From Suilimivivens sp009774465 (lineage in GTDB: Bacteria > Bacillota > Clostridia > Lachnospirales > Lachnospiraceae): a stretch of 64,000 nucleotides of DNA. The notes below the pieces were generated by a model. It was not told the origin of the DNA. It worked only from the letters and a program-made list of their open reading frames with translations, and did not search any database. The position numbers and the translations under genes are program-made. Below are positions 1 to 8,554 of this stretch, one piece after another (positions within the stretch are counted from its first letter, which is position 1; each line of letters starts with the position of its first letter). The stretch lies in NCBI GenBank assembly GCA_947382645.1, contig CANDAE010000005.1:62001-126000 (forward strand), read 5' to 3'.

Positions 1-1374
1 AGGGTAGGGATCTACCGGTGCGTAGGTATACTGAACTGCAAGGATATCATAATCAGTAGTTCCTGCTACTGTCATAAGTGTTGCCAGATCAACTGTCTGA
101 ACTTCCACATTAATCCCCACTGCCGCCCATTGAGCCACAAGCACCTGTGCTCCATTTACAAAAGTACCATCTCCGGAATTCACATAAAACCGAAGAGTTT
201 GGGAGCCATCCCAGCCTGCCTGTGCAAGAAGCTCCTTTGCTTTTTCCGGATCATAAGAAACCGGTGTGATTCCCTCATCAAAAAATGGACTTGCAGAGGA
301 AAGGAAACCGTCTACCACCTCTCCGTGACCTTTTAAAAGCTCATCCACAAGCTTTTGTCTGTCAATTGCACATAAAAGCGCCTGACGCACCCGGGCGTCT
401 GTAATATTTGATGTCTGAATAAAAGCTGACTGGTTCGTAATGGGAGAGCCATATACTGTCTCCACATTTTCAAGAGCCTCTATGCTTTCATAATCTTCCT
501 GTGGAATTGCAGTCATCGTATGATGGGTAATATCAATTTCTCCTGATTGAAGTCCTGCGTAGACCTGGCTGGCGTCTATGATTCTGATGTTCAGCTTATC
601 AATTTTCGGTGCACCTTTCCAGTAATCCGCATTTGCCTCATAGGAAATATAATGATCATTATCAAAATCTGTCACAAAAAAGGGCCCGCTCACCACATCC
701 GGCTTATTAAACCAGTCTGATGTCAGCAGCTCTTCCTCGCTTAACTGCTCAAGCACCTTTTTCGGTAATGTATGAATATATCTTGCATATGTGTTTTCAA
801 ATGTAGTAAGCGCCATAGGGTACTTGGAAGTAAACTGAACTGTTTTTTCATCAATGACCTGAACACCGGCCATACTTTCAGCGCCTTCCTCAACAAAGCC
901 TTCCTCACTGGTTCCTTCAAAGGCATAAAGCATTAAGGTTGTATTATTTACAACAGGGCTTGCCAGACGACGAACCGTATATTCCACATCTTCTGCCGTA
1001 ACAGGCGTTCCGTCAGACCATGTGGCTTTCTCATCAATGTGCACCACAAAATTCATGTTATCTTCTGTGGTAATGGAATCAGCCAGCATTCCCTGGAAGT
1101 TCATGTCCTTATCAAGCTCCATAAGAGGCAGAAACATAAGACCAACCGCATATTTATTAATTTCCGTCTGATCAATTACAAAAGGATTCAGCCCTCCAAG
1201 GGAATCTGTAACTCCCACATTTATAATCTTTCCTTCTTCGGAAGACTCATTTACCGTCTCACCTGTCCCATCGCCTGACGGACTGCCCTGATCCTTAGAA
1301 GAACAGCCGGCCACAGCCAGAACAAGTGCTGCTGTAAGCATGAGACTAAACAATTTTGTCATAAATTTTTTCAT
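1..1374 (-). CDS. ABC transporter substrate-binding lipoprotein, family 5, 3'-truncated by window edge
   Basis: The first 458 codons are visible and the frame is open to the edge. The product starts MKKFMTKLFSLML and reaches a lipobox at VAGC, so it should be a lipoprotein anchored outside the membrane. The body matches the SBP_bac_5 family (peptide, nickel or opine binding proteins of ABC importers): it has the usual LNPF segment after the linker, a TWSDGTPVTAEDV segment, and a later DARVRQALLCAIDRQ segment. Members are usually 500-550 residues, so perhaps the last 50-90 are missing. The start at 1374 has GGAGG at 1386-1390. It has its own consensus promoter, although no terminator separates it from cysK upstream. 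The ligand cannot be told from sequence; dipeptide or oligopeptide is the default guess. Confidence 0.9.
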   Translation of the reverse strand, partial: MKKFMTKLFSLMLTAALVLAVAGCSSKDQGSPSGDGTGETVNESSEEGKIINVGVTDSLGGLNPFVIDQTEINKYAVGLMFLPLMELDKDMNFQGMLADSITTEDNMNFVVHIDEKATWSDGTPVTAEDVEYTVRRLASPVVNNTTLMLYAFEGTSEEGFVEEGAESMAGVQVIDEKTVQFTSKYPMALTTFENTYARYIHTLPKKVLEQLSEEELLTSDWFNKPDVVSGPFFVTDFDNDHYISYEANADYWKGAPKIDKLNIRIIDASQVYAGLQSGEIDITHHTMTAIPQEDYESIEALENVETVYGSPITNQSAFIQTSNITDARVRQALLCAIDRQKLVDELLKGHGEVVDGFLSSASPFFDEGITPVSYDPEKAKELLAQAGWDGSQTLRFYVNSGDGTFVNGAQVLVAQWAAVGINVEVQTVDLATLMTVAGTTDYDILAVQYTYAPVDPYP

Positions 1375-1442
1375 CACTCTTCTCTCCTCCAATATACCTC
1401 ACCTACAATCCAGTACAAAAAGCTGAATTTCACAGTTGGTTC

Positions 1443-1471
1443 ATTATACTGTTATGACACCAAAATGTCAA
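1443..1471 (-). promoter_or_regulatory. Consensus sigma-A promoter with internal palindrome, upstream of the binding-protein gene
   Basis: On the minus strand TTGACA (1466-1471) and TATAAT (1443-1448) are separated by exactly 17 bases. Within the spacer and -35 lies TGACA-N6-TGTCA (1455-1470), a perfect 5-bp-arm inverted repeat, which is well placed for a repressor. The promoter call is seen directly; the operator role is inferred. Confidence 0.75.
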
Positions 1472-1491
1472 TAAGTACGTTAAAAATGTGT

Positions 1492-2430
1492 TTAGTTGTT
1501 GCTGAATAAAGGTGTGGACAAATATCTGTCTCCGGAATCAGGAAGAAGCACAACAATATTTTTTCCTGCATTTTCCGGCCTTTTAGCCAGAATAACTGCC
1601 GCCTTCAAAGCTGCGCCGGAAGATATCCCTGCTAAAATACCTTCACTTTGTGCAAAGGCTCTCCCTTCTTTGAAAGCTTCTTCATCTTCTATTACAATAA
1701 TTTCATCATAGATTTCAGTATTTAAAACTTCTGGAATAAAGCCTGCACCTATTCCCTGAATTTTATGTGCACCAGGTGTTCCTTTAGACAAAACCGGGCT
1801 GGATGCAGGCTCTACTGCAACTACCTTAACCTCAGGATTTTTAGATTTTAAGTATTCTCCCACACCGGTAATTGTCCCGCCGGTACCCACGCCTGCCACA
1901 AAAATATCAACTTTTCCATCTGTCTGTTCCCAAATTTCAGGTCCTGTCGTCTCTGTATGCATTCTGGGATTTGCAGGGTTTACAAACTGCCCGAGAATCA
2001 CTGCTCCCGGTATGGATTCCTTTAATTCCTCCGCCCTGGCAATCGCCCCTTTCATACCCTTTGCACCTTCCGTAAGTACAAGCTCCGCTCCATAGGCCCC
2101 CAAAAGATTTCTTCTTTCCACACTCATGGTATCCGGCAATGTTAAAATTGTCTTGTAGCCTTTTACTGCCGCCACCGCTGCAAGACCAATTCCCGTATTT
2201 CCTGATGTTGGTTCAATAATTGTAGCGCCTGGCTTTAAACTGCCATTTTGTTCTGCATCTTCAATCATTGCCAGCGCAATGCGGTCTTTTGCCGAGCCTG
2301 CCGGATTTAAGTATTCCAATTTTGCAAGTATCACTGCATTTTCCGCTCCCGCTTTCTTAGCGTAACGACTCAGCTTTAAAACAGGAGTTCCTCCAATCAG
2401 TTCTAATGCACTTTCTTTAATCTTGTTCAT
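1492..2430 (-). CDS. cysK: Cysteine synthase A (O-acetylserine sulfhydrylase)
   Basis: Makes L-cysteine from O-acetylserine and sulfide in the cytoplasm with PLP. The 312-residue length is normal for CysK. Key sites are visible: the PLP lysine at about residue 48 in NPAGSAKDR, the phosphate or substrate loop TSGNTG at 75-80, and the C-terminal GISSGA loop. The longest open frame begins at 2442, but that ATG lies within the ribosome binding site (ATGGAGGTATATATG). The ATG at 2430, seven bases after GGAGGT, is the likely start. The family also holds cystathionine beta-synthase-like and OASS-B members; length and motifs favour CysK. It is transcribed from a perfect consensus promoter and has no linked cysE in view. 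Confidence 0.93.
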   Translation of the reverse strand: MNKIKESALELIGGTPVLKLSRYAKKAGAENAVILAKLEYLNPAGSAKDRIALAMIEDAEQNGSLKPGATIIEPTSGNTGIGLAAVAAVKGYKTILTLPDTMSVERRNLLGAYGAELVLTEGAKGMKGAIARAEELKESIPGAVILGQFVNPANPRMHTETTGPEIWEQTDGKVDIFVAGVGTGGTITGVGEYLKSKNPEVKVVAVEPASSPVLSKGTPGAHKIQGIGAGFIPEVLNTEIYDEIIVIEDEEAFKEGRAFAQSEGILAGISSGAALKAAVILAKRPENAGKNIVVLLPDSGDRYLSTPLFSNN

Positions 2431-2510
2431 ATATACCTCCATTCCAACCCTTTTTGCTCACTATAGTAAATATTATTTCCTACTTATTAAGTATGAATTA
2501 TATGATATGT

Positions 2511-2539
2511 ATTATATTCCCTGATTTTCCCAATGTCAA
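2511..2539 (-). promoter_or_regulatory. cysK promoter (perfect TTGACA-17-TATAAT)
   Basis: TTGACA at 2534-2539 and TATAAT at 2511-2516 on the minus strand, 17 bases apart. Just downstream of the predicted transcription start is the palindrome ACTTATTAAGT (2482-2492), which could be a site for a cysteine-metabolism repressor such as a CymR-type protein; that assignment is a guess. The -35 lies 17 bases from the -35 of a divergent promoter. Confidence 0.78.
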
Positions 2540-2556
2540 ATATTTTTTTAACCTCC

Positions 2557-2585
2557 TTGACAAATGCTTTGTACAGCAGTAAATT
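2557..2585 (+). promoter_or_regulatory. Promoter of the C39-like gene, divergent from cysK
   Basis: TTGACA (2557-2562), 17-base spacer, TAAATT (2580-2585). The -35 is perfect and the -10 matches four of six. It would give a leader of about 95 bases before the start at 2686. Confidence 0.55.
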
Positions 2586-2685
2586 ATAATCACTTTGCAT
2601 CATATATTAATATAGCAGTTTGGATATCAATTAATGCAAATATGCAGAAATTTATGGATATCTTCACATAAAAGGGATGAAACAA

Positions 2686-3300
2686 ATGAAAAATCTTTTA
2701 AATTACCAGACTTCAGAATATGACTGTGGTCCTGTCACGCTGCTAAACGGAATCAGATATCTTTTTGATCGGGAAGATATCTATCCCGATATTATAAAAT
2801 TTATTATGCTGTACAGTATGGATACTTATAATGAAGAAGGAGAATTATGCAAACACGGAACCTCTGCCGCTGCCATGAACTTTATCACAAGCTGGCTGAA
2901 TCACTTTAGTCAGATAAAGAATTTCCCTCTTCACTGTGAATTTTATTCCGGGGAGGAAGTAACTCTCACTCCCGAATCTCCTGTTATTCAAGGTTTGAAA
3001 AATGGCGGTGTCGTACTGCTTCATGTTTTTCTTGAAGTGGCTCATTACGTTTTACTGACAGGCATTGAAAACGACAGAATTCTTCTCTTTGATCCTTACT
3101 ATGAAGAGGAGGACGATCCTGATCTGGATGAAGAATATGCAACAGACGAAATTCTTTTTATTCACGACCAGCCTAAAAAGGCCAACCGTTCCGTAGCAAT
3201 TGAGCGGTTAAACCGCACTACAACTGATTATTACGAAATGGGAAAACCCTGCTGCAGAGAGGCTTTGGTTATGTTTAACACAGACTTGAAAAAATCATAA
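2686..3300 (+). CDS. C39-like cysteine peptidase family protein
   Basis: A 204-residue soluble protein with the layout of a papain-like C39 fold: Cys14 in YDCGPVTLL near the N-terminus, His120 in VAHYVLLTGI, and Asp136 in LLFDPYY. In bacteriocin transporters the C39 domain cuts double-glycine leaders, but here it is a stand-alone protein with no ABC or membrane part, no signal peptide and no leader-peptide gene nearby. An acidic patch (EEEDDPDLDEE) follows the Asp. ATG 2677 is too close to AAAGGG (2670-2675); ATG 2686 has the correct nine-base spacing. The substrate and role are unknown. It is a monocistronic gene with its own promoter and terminator. Confidence 0.75.
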   Translation: MKNLLNYQTSEYDCGPVTLLNGIRYLFDREDIYPDIIKFIMLYSMDTYNEEGELCKHGTSAAAMNFITSWLNHFSQIKNFPLHCEFYSGEEVTLTPESPVIQGLKNGGVVLLHVFLEVAHYVLLTGIENDRILLFDPYYEEEDDPDLDEEYATDEILFIHDQPKKANRSVAIERLNRTTTDYYEMGKPCCREALVMFNTDLKKS

Positions 3301-3325
3301 AAATGCAGTCTTTCTTATTCAGATT

Positions 3326-3369
3326 AAAATCCGATGTGCATGGAAATCTTTCACGCACACCGGATTTTT
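3326..3369. terminator. Bidirectional terminator between the C39-like gene and spoVT
   Basis: AAAATCCGATGTGC pairs with GCACACCGGATTTT with one mismatch around a 15-base loop, and is flanked by A-rich and T-rich ends. It lies between two convergent genes and can serve both. Confidence 0.8.
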
Positions 3370-3412
3370 CATCTTTTTCTATGATAGCAGGTGAGAATGG
3401 CAGGTCAATACT

Positions 3413-3958
3413 TCACTGCTCCATCTGTCTTCCGAGAAATCCTGCTGCAGATTGAATCAGTTTCATTTCAACTTCACCCATTTTCCCCTTTTCGCCATTA
3501 TCAATCAAAACCACCCCGCCTATAATATCACCTTCACATATAATGGGGCTGATTGCCTCGTTCATAAAATCATCTGTTACATCCTGTGTAATGGGAATAA
3601 ACCCCGCTTCCTCTTTGGATGCAACTGCAATTTCTCTTTTATTAAGCTTATCCTCCAGTTCTTTGCTGATAGATTTGCCAAGAACATTTTTAAACCCTCC
3701 GGAAACTGCAATAAACTGGTCTCTGTCTGCAATCAGTGCTGTCCGGCCTGAAACCTGGGCAAGACTTTCCGCATACTGCTTTGCAAATGTATTCATTTCT
3801 CCAATGGGGGAATACTTCTTTAATATAATCTCTCCTTCTCTGTCAGTAAATATTTCCAAAGGATCGCTTTCCCTGATCCTTAAAGTTCTCCTGATTTCTT
3901 TGGGTATAACAATACGCCCCAAGTCATCTATTCTTCGCACAATACCTGTTGCTTTCAT
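3413..3958 (-). CDS. spoVT: Stage V sporulation protein T, AbrB-type regulator
   Basis: Forespore transcription factor that, in Bacillus, tunes late sigma-G genes and represses itself. The N-terminus MKATGIVRRIDDLGRIVIPKEIRR is the typical AbrB/SpoVT swapped-hairpin DNA-binding domain, and residues from about 56 onward form the GAF-like domain (ALIADRDQFIAVSGG through GGVVLIDNGEK). The length of 181 is normal for SpoVT (178-185) and excludes AbrB itself (about 95). GGAG sits in the correct place before ATG 3958. The gene has a sigma-G-like promoter with a palindrome over the -10, which agrees with forespore expression and self-control. Its presence is the main evidence that the organism forms spores. 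Confidence 0.95.
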   Translation of the reverse strand: MKATGIVRRIDDLGRIVIPKEIRRTLRIRESDPLEIFTDREGEIILKKYSPIGEMNTFAKQYAESLAQVSGRTALIADRDQFIAVSGGFKNVLGKSISKELEDKLNKREIAVASKEEAGFIPITQDVTDDFMNEAISPIICEGDIIGGVVLIDNGEKGKMGEVEMKLIQSAAGFLGRQMEQ

Positions 3959-3970
3959 TATCTTTTCTCC

Positions 3971-4009
3971 TTTTTACAAATCTTAGTGTATCAGTAGTAT
4001 TTGTAAAAA
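3971..4009. promoter_or_regulatory. 11-bp perfect inverted repeat over the spoVT promoter and leader
   Basis: TTTTTACAAAT (3971-3981) and ATTTGTAAAAA (3999-4009) are perfect complements around a 17-base gap. The repeat covers the -10 and runs to the edge of the ribosome binding site. It could be a SpoVT autorepression site, or an RNA hairpin next to the Shine-Dalgarno if transcription starts upstream. Confidence 0.6.
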
Positions 4010-4023
4010 GTGAGAGAATATAC
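3995..4023 (-). promoter_or_regulatory. Sigma-G-like promoter of spoVT
   Basis: On the minus strand GTATA (4019-4023) matches the sigma-G -35 (GHATR). AATACTA (3995-4001) matches six of seven of the -10 (CATWMTA). The spacer is 17 bases. spoVT is sigma-G dependent in Bacillus, so context and sequence agree. Confidence 0.65.
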
Positions 4024-4060
4024 CAAAGTTTTTGTGTTGAATTAATAATTTACTTAAAGC

Positions 4061-6082
4061 CTACTCTAAAATATCTCCATTTTTGTCAAGGCCAAACCCT
4101 CTCGCAAATAAAATTTTATCTTCATTTCCTTCTTTAAATTTTTCATCCATATCTTCAGGACTTTTCATCCACGTAAAATTTAATTTACCAGTAAAGTCAA
4201 AATCCCCAAACAATACATCTGCAACGCCTTCTCCTTCAGTTCCCGGAAGCCATGCCATAATCACAGCATCAAAAATATCCATATATTCTGTAATATTAAC
4301 AGGTCTTCCCGCTATAATAATCCCTATGACCGGAATATCCTGTCTGTTCTTTTGTGCAAGCGACGCTCTTAAATTTTCAAGCATTTCTTCATCAGCAGCA
4401 CTAATTTTTAAATCAGCAGCTGTTCTGTCGCCACCGCTTTCCACATAAGGACCTTCTCCAAAGACAACAATTACCCCATCATTTTCTTCTAAAACTTCTC
4501 CCTTTAAATCATGGGATATGGTTTTTTCCGGCATAATCTGACTGGCAATTCCTTCTATAATAGTTGTTCCTTTTGTTATATTTCCGGCACTGCCCTCCCA
4601 GCTTATGGTCCATCCGCCGCACTGGCTTCCCAGGTCATATGCTTTCTGCCCGCATACACGGATATTTTGAGCATTCTGCAGTGCCTGCAGCGCTGTTGTC
4701 TCTCCGATCTTATCATTTTTTAAAAGCACCAGAGACTTGCGCACTGCTTCTCTTGCTATTTCACGATGTTCTATACTTCCCACCTGGTTTAGCATTTCCT
4801 GTTCTGTATTTCCCCCAATCTCTTCTTCAAATAATCCGGCCTCAAATTTTACACGCAGAATCCTTCTCACTGCATCATCGATCTGCTCTTTTGAGATACT
4901 TCCTTCCTCTACCAGTTCTTTTGCGTATTTTATAAAATCCTCCCACACATACACTTCCATAAACAGATCAATTCCCGCATCAATTCCCTGACGAACCTGT
5001 TCCTTGTATGTAACACCTGAAAGCTGCTGTATCCCATTATAGTCACTGACTACCAGCCCGGTAAATCCAAGCTCTCCTTTTAAAATATCTGTAATTAAAT
5101 GCTTGTTTTCATGACATTTTACCCCGTCAATGCTGTGAAAAGACACCATAACAGTGCGCACGCCTTCATCTAATGCTGCAGTATATGGATCAATCACACC
5201 GCTCTCAAGAAGTAAGTCGAATTCTTCCTGCGTCATGGAAATATTTCCCTGATTTACACCCTCATCTGTATATCCTTCTCCCACAAAGTGCTTTGCACAG
5301 GCCAGAACATGATATTCATCCAGATATTTTTCCGTTCCTGCCTCCCCCTGAAAGCCTCGAATATAGGCTCTCCCATACTTGCTCACTTCCTCCAAATCCT
5401 CACTAAAGCACTCGTAAGTTCTGCCCCAGCACTCATTTTGAGGGTTTCCAAGGGTTGGCGCAAACGTCCATTGTATGCCGACTGCCCTTACTTCTTCCGC
5501 AGCAGATTCCCCGATACGTTCCACCAGCTCCAAATCTCCGGTGGCTCCAAGTCCGATATTATGGGGATAGATTACAGCCCCATACACGTTATTATTTCCA
5601 TGAACTGCATCAATTCCGTACAAAAGTGGAATTCCCAGTCTTGTGTTTAATGCTGCCTCCTTTAGCTCATTTACTCTCTCCTGCCAGTTTTCCGGCCGAT
5701 TACCACTGGAAGGACTTGAGCCTCCGCCGCTTAATACGGAGCCAAAGCCATACTGCTCCACATCGGAAGAAGTAATTCCGGCCTGCTCCGGCTGTACCAT
5801 CTGTGCAACCTTTTCCTCTAATGTCATTTGTGCAAGTAACGCCTCTATGCGTGTCTCCACATCCTGACCGGCATCCATATACACACTTTTATCAACTTCT
5901 GTGCCTTCTACCGGCACATCCTCCGGCTCATTCAACTCCTCAGGCTGTCTCCTGCCTTCCTGATTCAATGCTTCATTTTCCGACTGCACCTCTGTTTCCA
6001 TTTTTTCTTTGCCGCTTCCACAGCCCACAGTCACAAGCACTGCCAAAAGAAAAAGCGCAATTACTTTTCTCCATCTTTTCAT
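4061..6082 (-). CDS. Glycoside hydrolase family 3 lipoprotein (beta-glucosidase)
   Basis: A 673-residue exported GH3 enzyme. The N-terminus MKRWRKVIALFLLAVLV leads to a VGC lipobox, then an acidic linker (QEGRRQPEELNEPEDVP) and the catalytic TIM barrel with AKHFVGEG and the nucleophile Asp in VVSDYNGI at about residue 347. The second alpha/beta domain follows, with LLKND, a VFGEGPYVESGGDR segment and WLPGTEGEGVADVLFG. The fibronectin-like third domain seen in the neighbouring enzyme is absent. Start 6082 has AGGAG eight bases upstream; the longer start at 6106 lacks this. It likely removes glucose from the non-reducing ends of beta-glucans at the cell surface. The ExoP/cellobiase group is the closest match by layout. 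Confidence 0.9.
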   Translation of the reverse strand: MKRWRKVIALFLLAVLVTVGCGSGKEKMETEVQSENEALNQEGRRQPEELNEPEDVPVEGTEVDKSVYMDAGQDVETRIEALLAQMTLEEKVAQMVQPEQAGITSSDVEQYGFGSVLSGGGSSPSSGNRPENWQERVNELKEAALNTRLGIPLLYGIDAVHGNNNVYGAVIYPHNIGLGATGDLELVERIGESAAEEVRAVGIQWTFAPTLGNPQNECWGRTYECFSEDLEEVSKYGRAYIRGFQGEAGTEKYLDEYHVLACAKHFVGEGYTDEGVNQGNISMTQEEFDLLLESGVIDPYTAALDEGVRTVMVSFHSIDGVKCHENKHLITDILKGELGFTGLVVSDYNGIQQLSGVTYKEQVRQGIDAGIDLFMEVYVWEDFIKYAKELVEEGSISKEQIDDAVRRILRVKFEAGLFEEEIGGNTEQEMLNQVGSIEHREIAREAVRKSLVLLKNDKIGETTALQALQNAQNIRVCGQKAYDLGSQCGGWTISWEGSAGNITKGTTIIEGIASQIMPEKTISHDLKGEVLEENDGVIVVFGEGPYVESGGDRTAADLKISAADEEMLENLRASLAQKNRQDIPVIGIIIAGRPVNITEYMDIFDAVIMAWLPGTEGEGVADVLFGDFDFTGKLNFTWMKSPEDMDEKFKEGNEDKILFARGFGLDKNGDILE

Positions 6083-6182
6083 ATCCCCACTCCTTATCCT
6101 CTTCATCTTCTTTCTTTCGTTATACAGGATATAAAGCAGGAAATCTATGGTTTCTAAAATAATTGCACTTTCACTGTAAAAT

Positions 6183-8471
6183 CTATACTTGGTTCAGTTT
6201 GTCCACAAGCTTTTGCAGCTGGTCAATCCCAATTGCCGCCTCGCCGCCAAAGCTTAAAATGCCCCGAAGAGGCATATACCGCATCATGGCCTCCATCATT
6301 CCATCTGATGCAGCCACTGTATCAGGCGATGTTTCTTCCTCTTTCTGCCCACCTCCAAATGCGCTTTCAGCAAACAGCTTTTCCACGATTTGCCTTGCTC
6401 CGGGATTCTCCATTACATCTCCTAATGTGGAATCTGTAGTGAAATGAACCGGAATCGTTACGGTAGATTCTACGTACACATCTTCACTTAAGACAATATC
6501 TCTTGATGATCTGCCTGCCATAACCGTAAAATCACCACTTTCCACATGCCAGTCATGAATCTGGGTGTTATAATAGGCAAATGCCCGTTTATCCAGGATA
6601 AAGGAAACTGTTTTTGTCTCCCCCGGCTGCAGATTCACTTTGGCAAACTCCCGAAGTTCCTTTACCGGGCGAATTACCGTGCTTTCTTTATCTGATACAT
6701 AAATCTGCACAATTTCTTTGCCCGCTCTGTTCCCCGTGTTTGTCACATCCAGGGAAACCTTTAATTTGTCCGTATCCTTAATTCTATGGCTGTCCAGTTT
6801 TAAATGACTATATTCAAAAGCAGTATAGGACAATCCGTGGCCAAAAGGAAACAGTACATCCATTTTCTTTTTATCATAATAACGGTATCCTACAAAGATA
6901 CCCTCCTTATACGCAACAATATCCTTTTCTCCTGGAAAATTTAAATAAGAAGGATTGTCCTCAAGCTTAACAGGAAATGTTTCCGGCAGCTTTGCGCTGG
7001 GATTCACCTTTCCAAAAAGGATATCATACACCGCACTTCCCACAGCCTGTCCCCCAAGATAAGCCTCCAGCACTCCTTTTACTCTGGAAATCCAGGGCAT
7101 TTCAACCGGAGAACCATTATGAAGCACTACCACTACATTAGGCTGAACCCGGGCAATCTCTTCAATTAACTTATTCTGGCATTCCGGCATGGACATGTGG
7201 GTTCTGTCAAATCCTTCCGATTCAAAGCTGTCCAGAAGCCCTGCAAAAATCACTGCCCCGTCTGCTTCTTTTGCTGCCTGAACAGCCTGCATAAGTAACT
7301 GCCCGTCTGTTTCTTCCTGCTCTGCAAGATATCCTTTGGCGTAAATAATATTTGTATTATCCCTGGCCGCCTTAAGTGCACTTACCACCCTGTGACTGTT
7401 AATATGAGAACTGCCGCCGCCCTGATAACGGGGTTTTTCTGCAAATTCCCCAATAAAGGCAATCTTTTTATTCTCTGAAAATGGCAGAATGTTATCCTCA
7501 TTCTTTAAAAGGACAATTGTTTCCTCAGCCACCTGTTTTGCCTGTTCATGATCCTTATCTCTGTCAAAAACTGCATTTTTGTCCCTGTTTTCCTCAAACC
7601 TGAATACTATATTTAAAATTCTCTCTACTGCCTGATCTACTGTCTCTTCCATTAAAGTGCCATTCCTGACTGCCTCCACAATTAACTTGTCGTTAAGCCC
7701 CATAGAAGAAGGCATTTCCAGATCAAGCCCTGCTTCCAGGTCTGCCACTCTGTCGTTAACTGCGCCCCAGTCGCTCATTACATAGCCATCAAATCCCCAC
7801 TCCCTGCGCAGAACATCTGTCAGATATTTTTTATTTTCGGCAGCATAAACTCCGTTAATCCTGTTGTAAGAACACATTACTGTCCAGGGTTTCTTTTTGG
7901 TAACCGCTCCTTCAAAGGCTGCCAGATAAATTTCCCGCAGTGCCCTTTCATCCACCTGTGAACTGCAGGACATTCTTCTGGTTTCCTGATTATTTGCCAG
8001 AAAATGCTTAATGCTGGTACCCACATTCTTACTCTGCACCCCTTCAATCAAAGCACCTGCCATTTCAGACGCCACCAGCGGATCTTCCGAATAATACTCA
8101 AAATTGCGTCCGCACAAGGGGGAACGCTTTATATTTACTGCCGGCCCTAAAATAACGCTGACTCCTTCTGCCTGGCACTCCTGCCCAAGTGTCTTACCCA
8201 TTTCCTGAATCAGTTGTCTGTTAAAAGACGCTGCCAAACCACAGCCGGCCGGAAAGCAGACCGCTGGAATACTTCCGTTTAACCCTAAATGATCGGCGCT
8301 TTCATCCTGCTTCCTAAGTCCATGAGGTCCATCCGAAACCATAACTGCCGGTATTCCCAGTCGTGGCAGCCCCTGTGTATGCCAAAAGTCTTCCCCCGAG
8401 CAAAAGGAAGCCTTCTCTTCTAAAGTCATCTGCCCAATTAATTCTTTTAATTTTTCCTTTTTCATACCCAT
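6183..8471 (-). CDS. Glycoside hydrolase family 3, cytoplasmic beta-glucosidase with fibronectin type III-like domain
   Basis: 762 residues with no signal peptide, hence cytoplasmic. The order is a GH3 N-terminal barrel with SDGPHGLR, KHFLANNQE and the nucleophile Asp at about residue 234 in VMSDWGAV, then the C-terminal alpha/beta domain (IVLLKNEDNILPF, AYLGGQAVGSAVYDILFG), then a fibronectin-like domain (TNTGNRAGKEIVQIYVSD) and a short helical tail of about 80 residues. This layout is that of thermostable beta-glucosidase B (BglB) types acting on cellobiose or other beta-glucosides. It sits about 100 bases upstream of the lipoprotein GH3 on the same strand, so the two may be co-transcribed. 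ATG 8465 is an almost equally good start, since AGGAG lies four bases from 8471 and ten from 8465. Confidence 0.9.
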   Translation of the reverse strand: MGMKKEKLKELIGQMTLEEKASFCSGEDFWHTQGLPRLGIPAVMVSDGPHGLRKQDESADHLGLNGSIPAVCFPAGCGLAASFNRQLIQEMGKTLGQECQAEGVSVILGPAVNIKRSPLCGRNFEYYSEDPLVASEMAGALIEGVQSKNVGTSIKHFLANNQETRRMSCSSQVDERALREIYLAAFEGAVTKKKPWTVMCSYNRINGVYAAENKKYLTDVLRREWGFDGYVMSDWGAVNDRVADLEAGLDLEMPSSMGLNDKLIVEAVRNGTLMEETVDQAVERILNIVFRFEENRDKNAVFDRDKDHEQAKQVAEETIVLLKNEDNILPFSENKKIAFIGEFAEKPRYQGGGSSHINSHRVVSALKAARDNTNIIYAKGYLAEQEETDGQLLMQAVQAAKEADGAVIFAGLLDSFESEGFDRTHMSMPECQNKLIEEIARVQPNVVVVLHNGSPVEMPWISRVKGVLEAYLGGQAVGSAVYDILFGKVNPSAKLPETFPVKLEDNPSYLNFPGEKDIVAYKEGIFVGYRYYDKKKMDVLFPFGHGLSYTAFEYSHLKLDSHRIKDTDKLKVSLDVTNTGNRAGKEIVQIYVSDKESTVIRPVKELREFAKVNLQPGETKTVSFILDKRAFAYYNTQIHDWHVESGDFTVMAGRSSRDIVLSEDVYVESTVTIPVHFTTDSTLGDVMENPGARQIVEKLFAESAFGGGQKEEETSPDTVAASDGMMEAMMRYMPLRGILSFGGEAAIGIDQLQKLVDKLNQV

Positions 8472-8554
8472 ACCTCTCCTTTTTACCTTTATATTTCCAT
8501 ATACTTATGCTATACTTTCCATAAAAATTAATTCATATGGAAAGGAATATACTA

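Noticed and set aside
3543..3986. 147-residue open frame on the plus strand
   Set aside because: Lies opposite spoVT, whose domains are certain; no ribosome binding site and no known domain.
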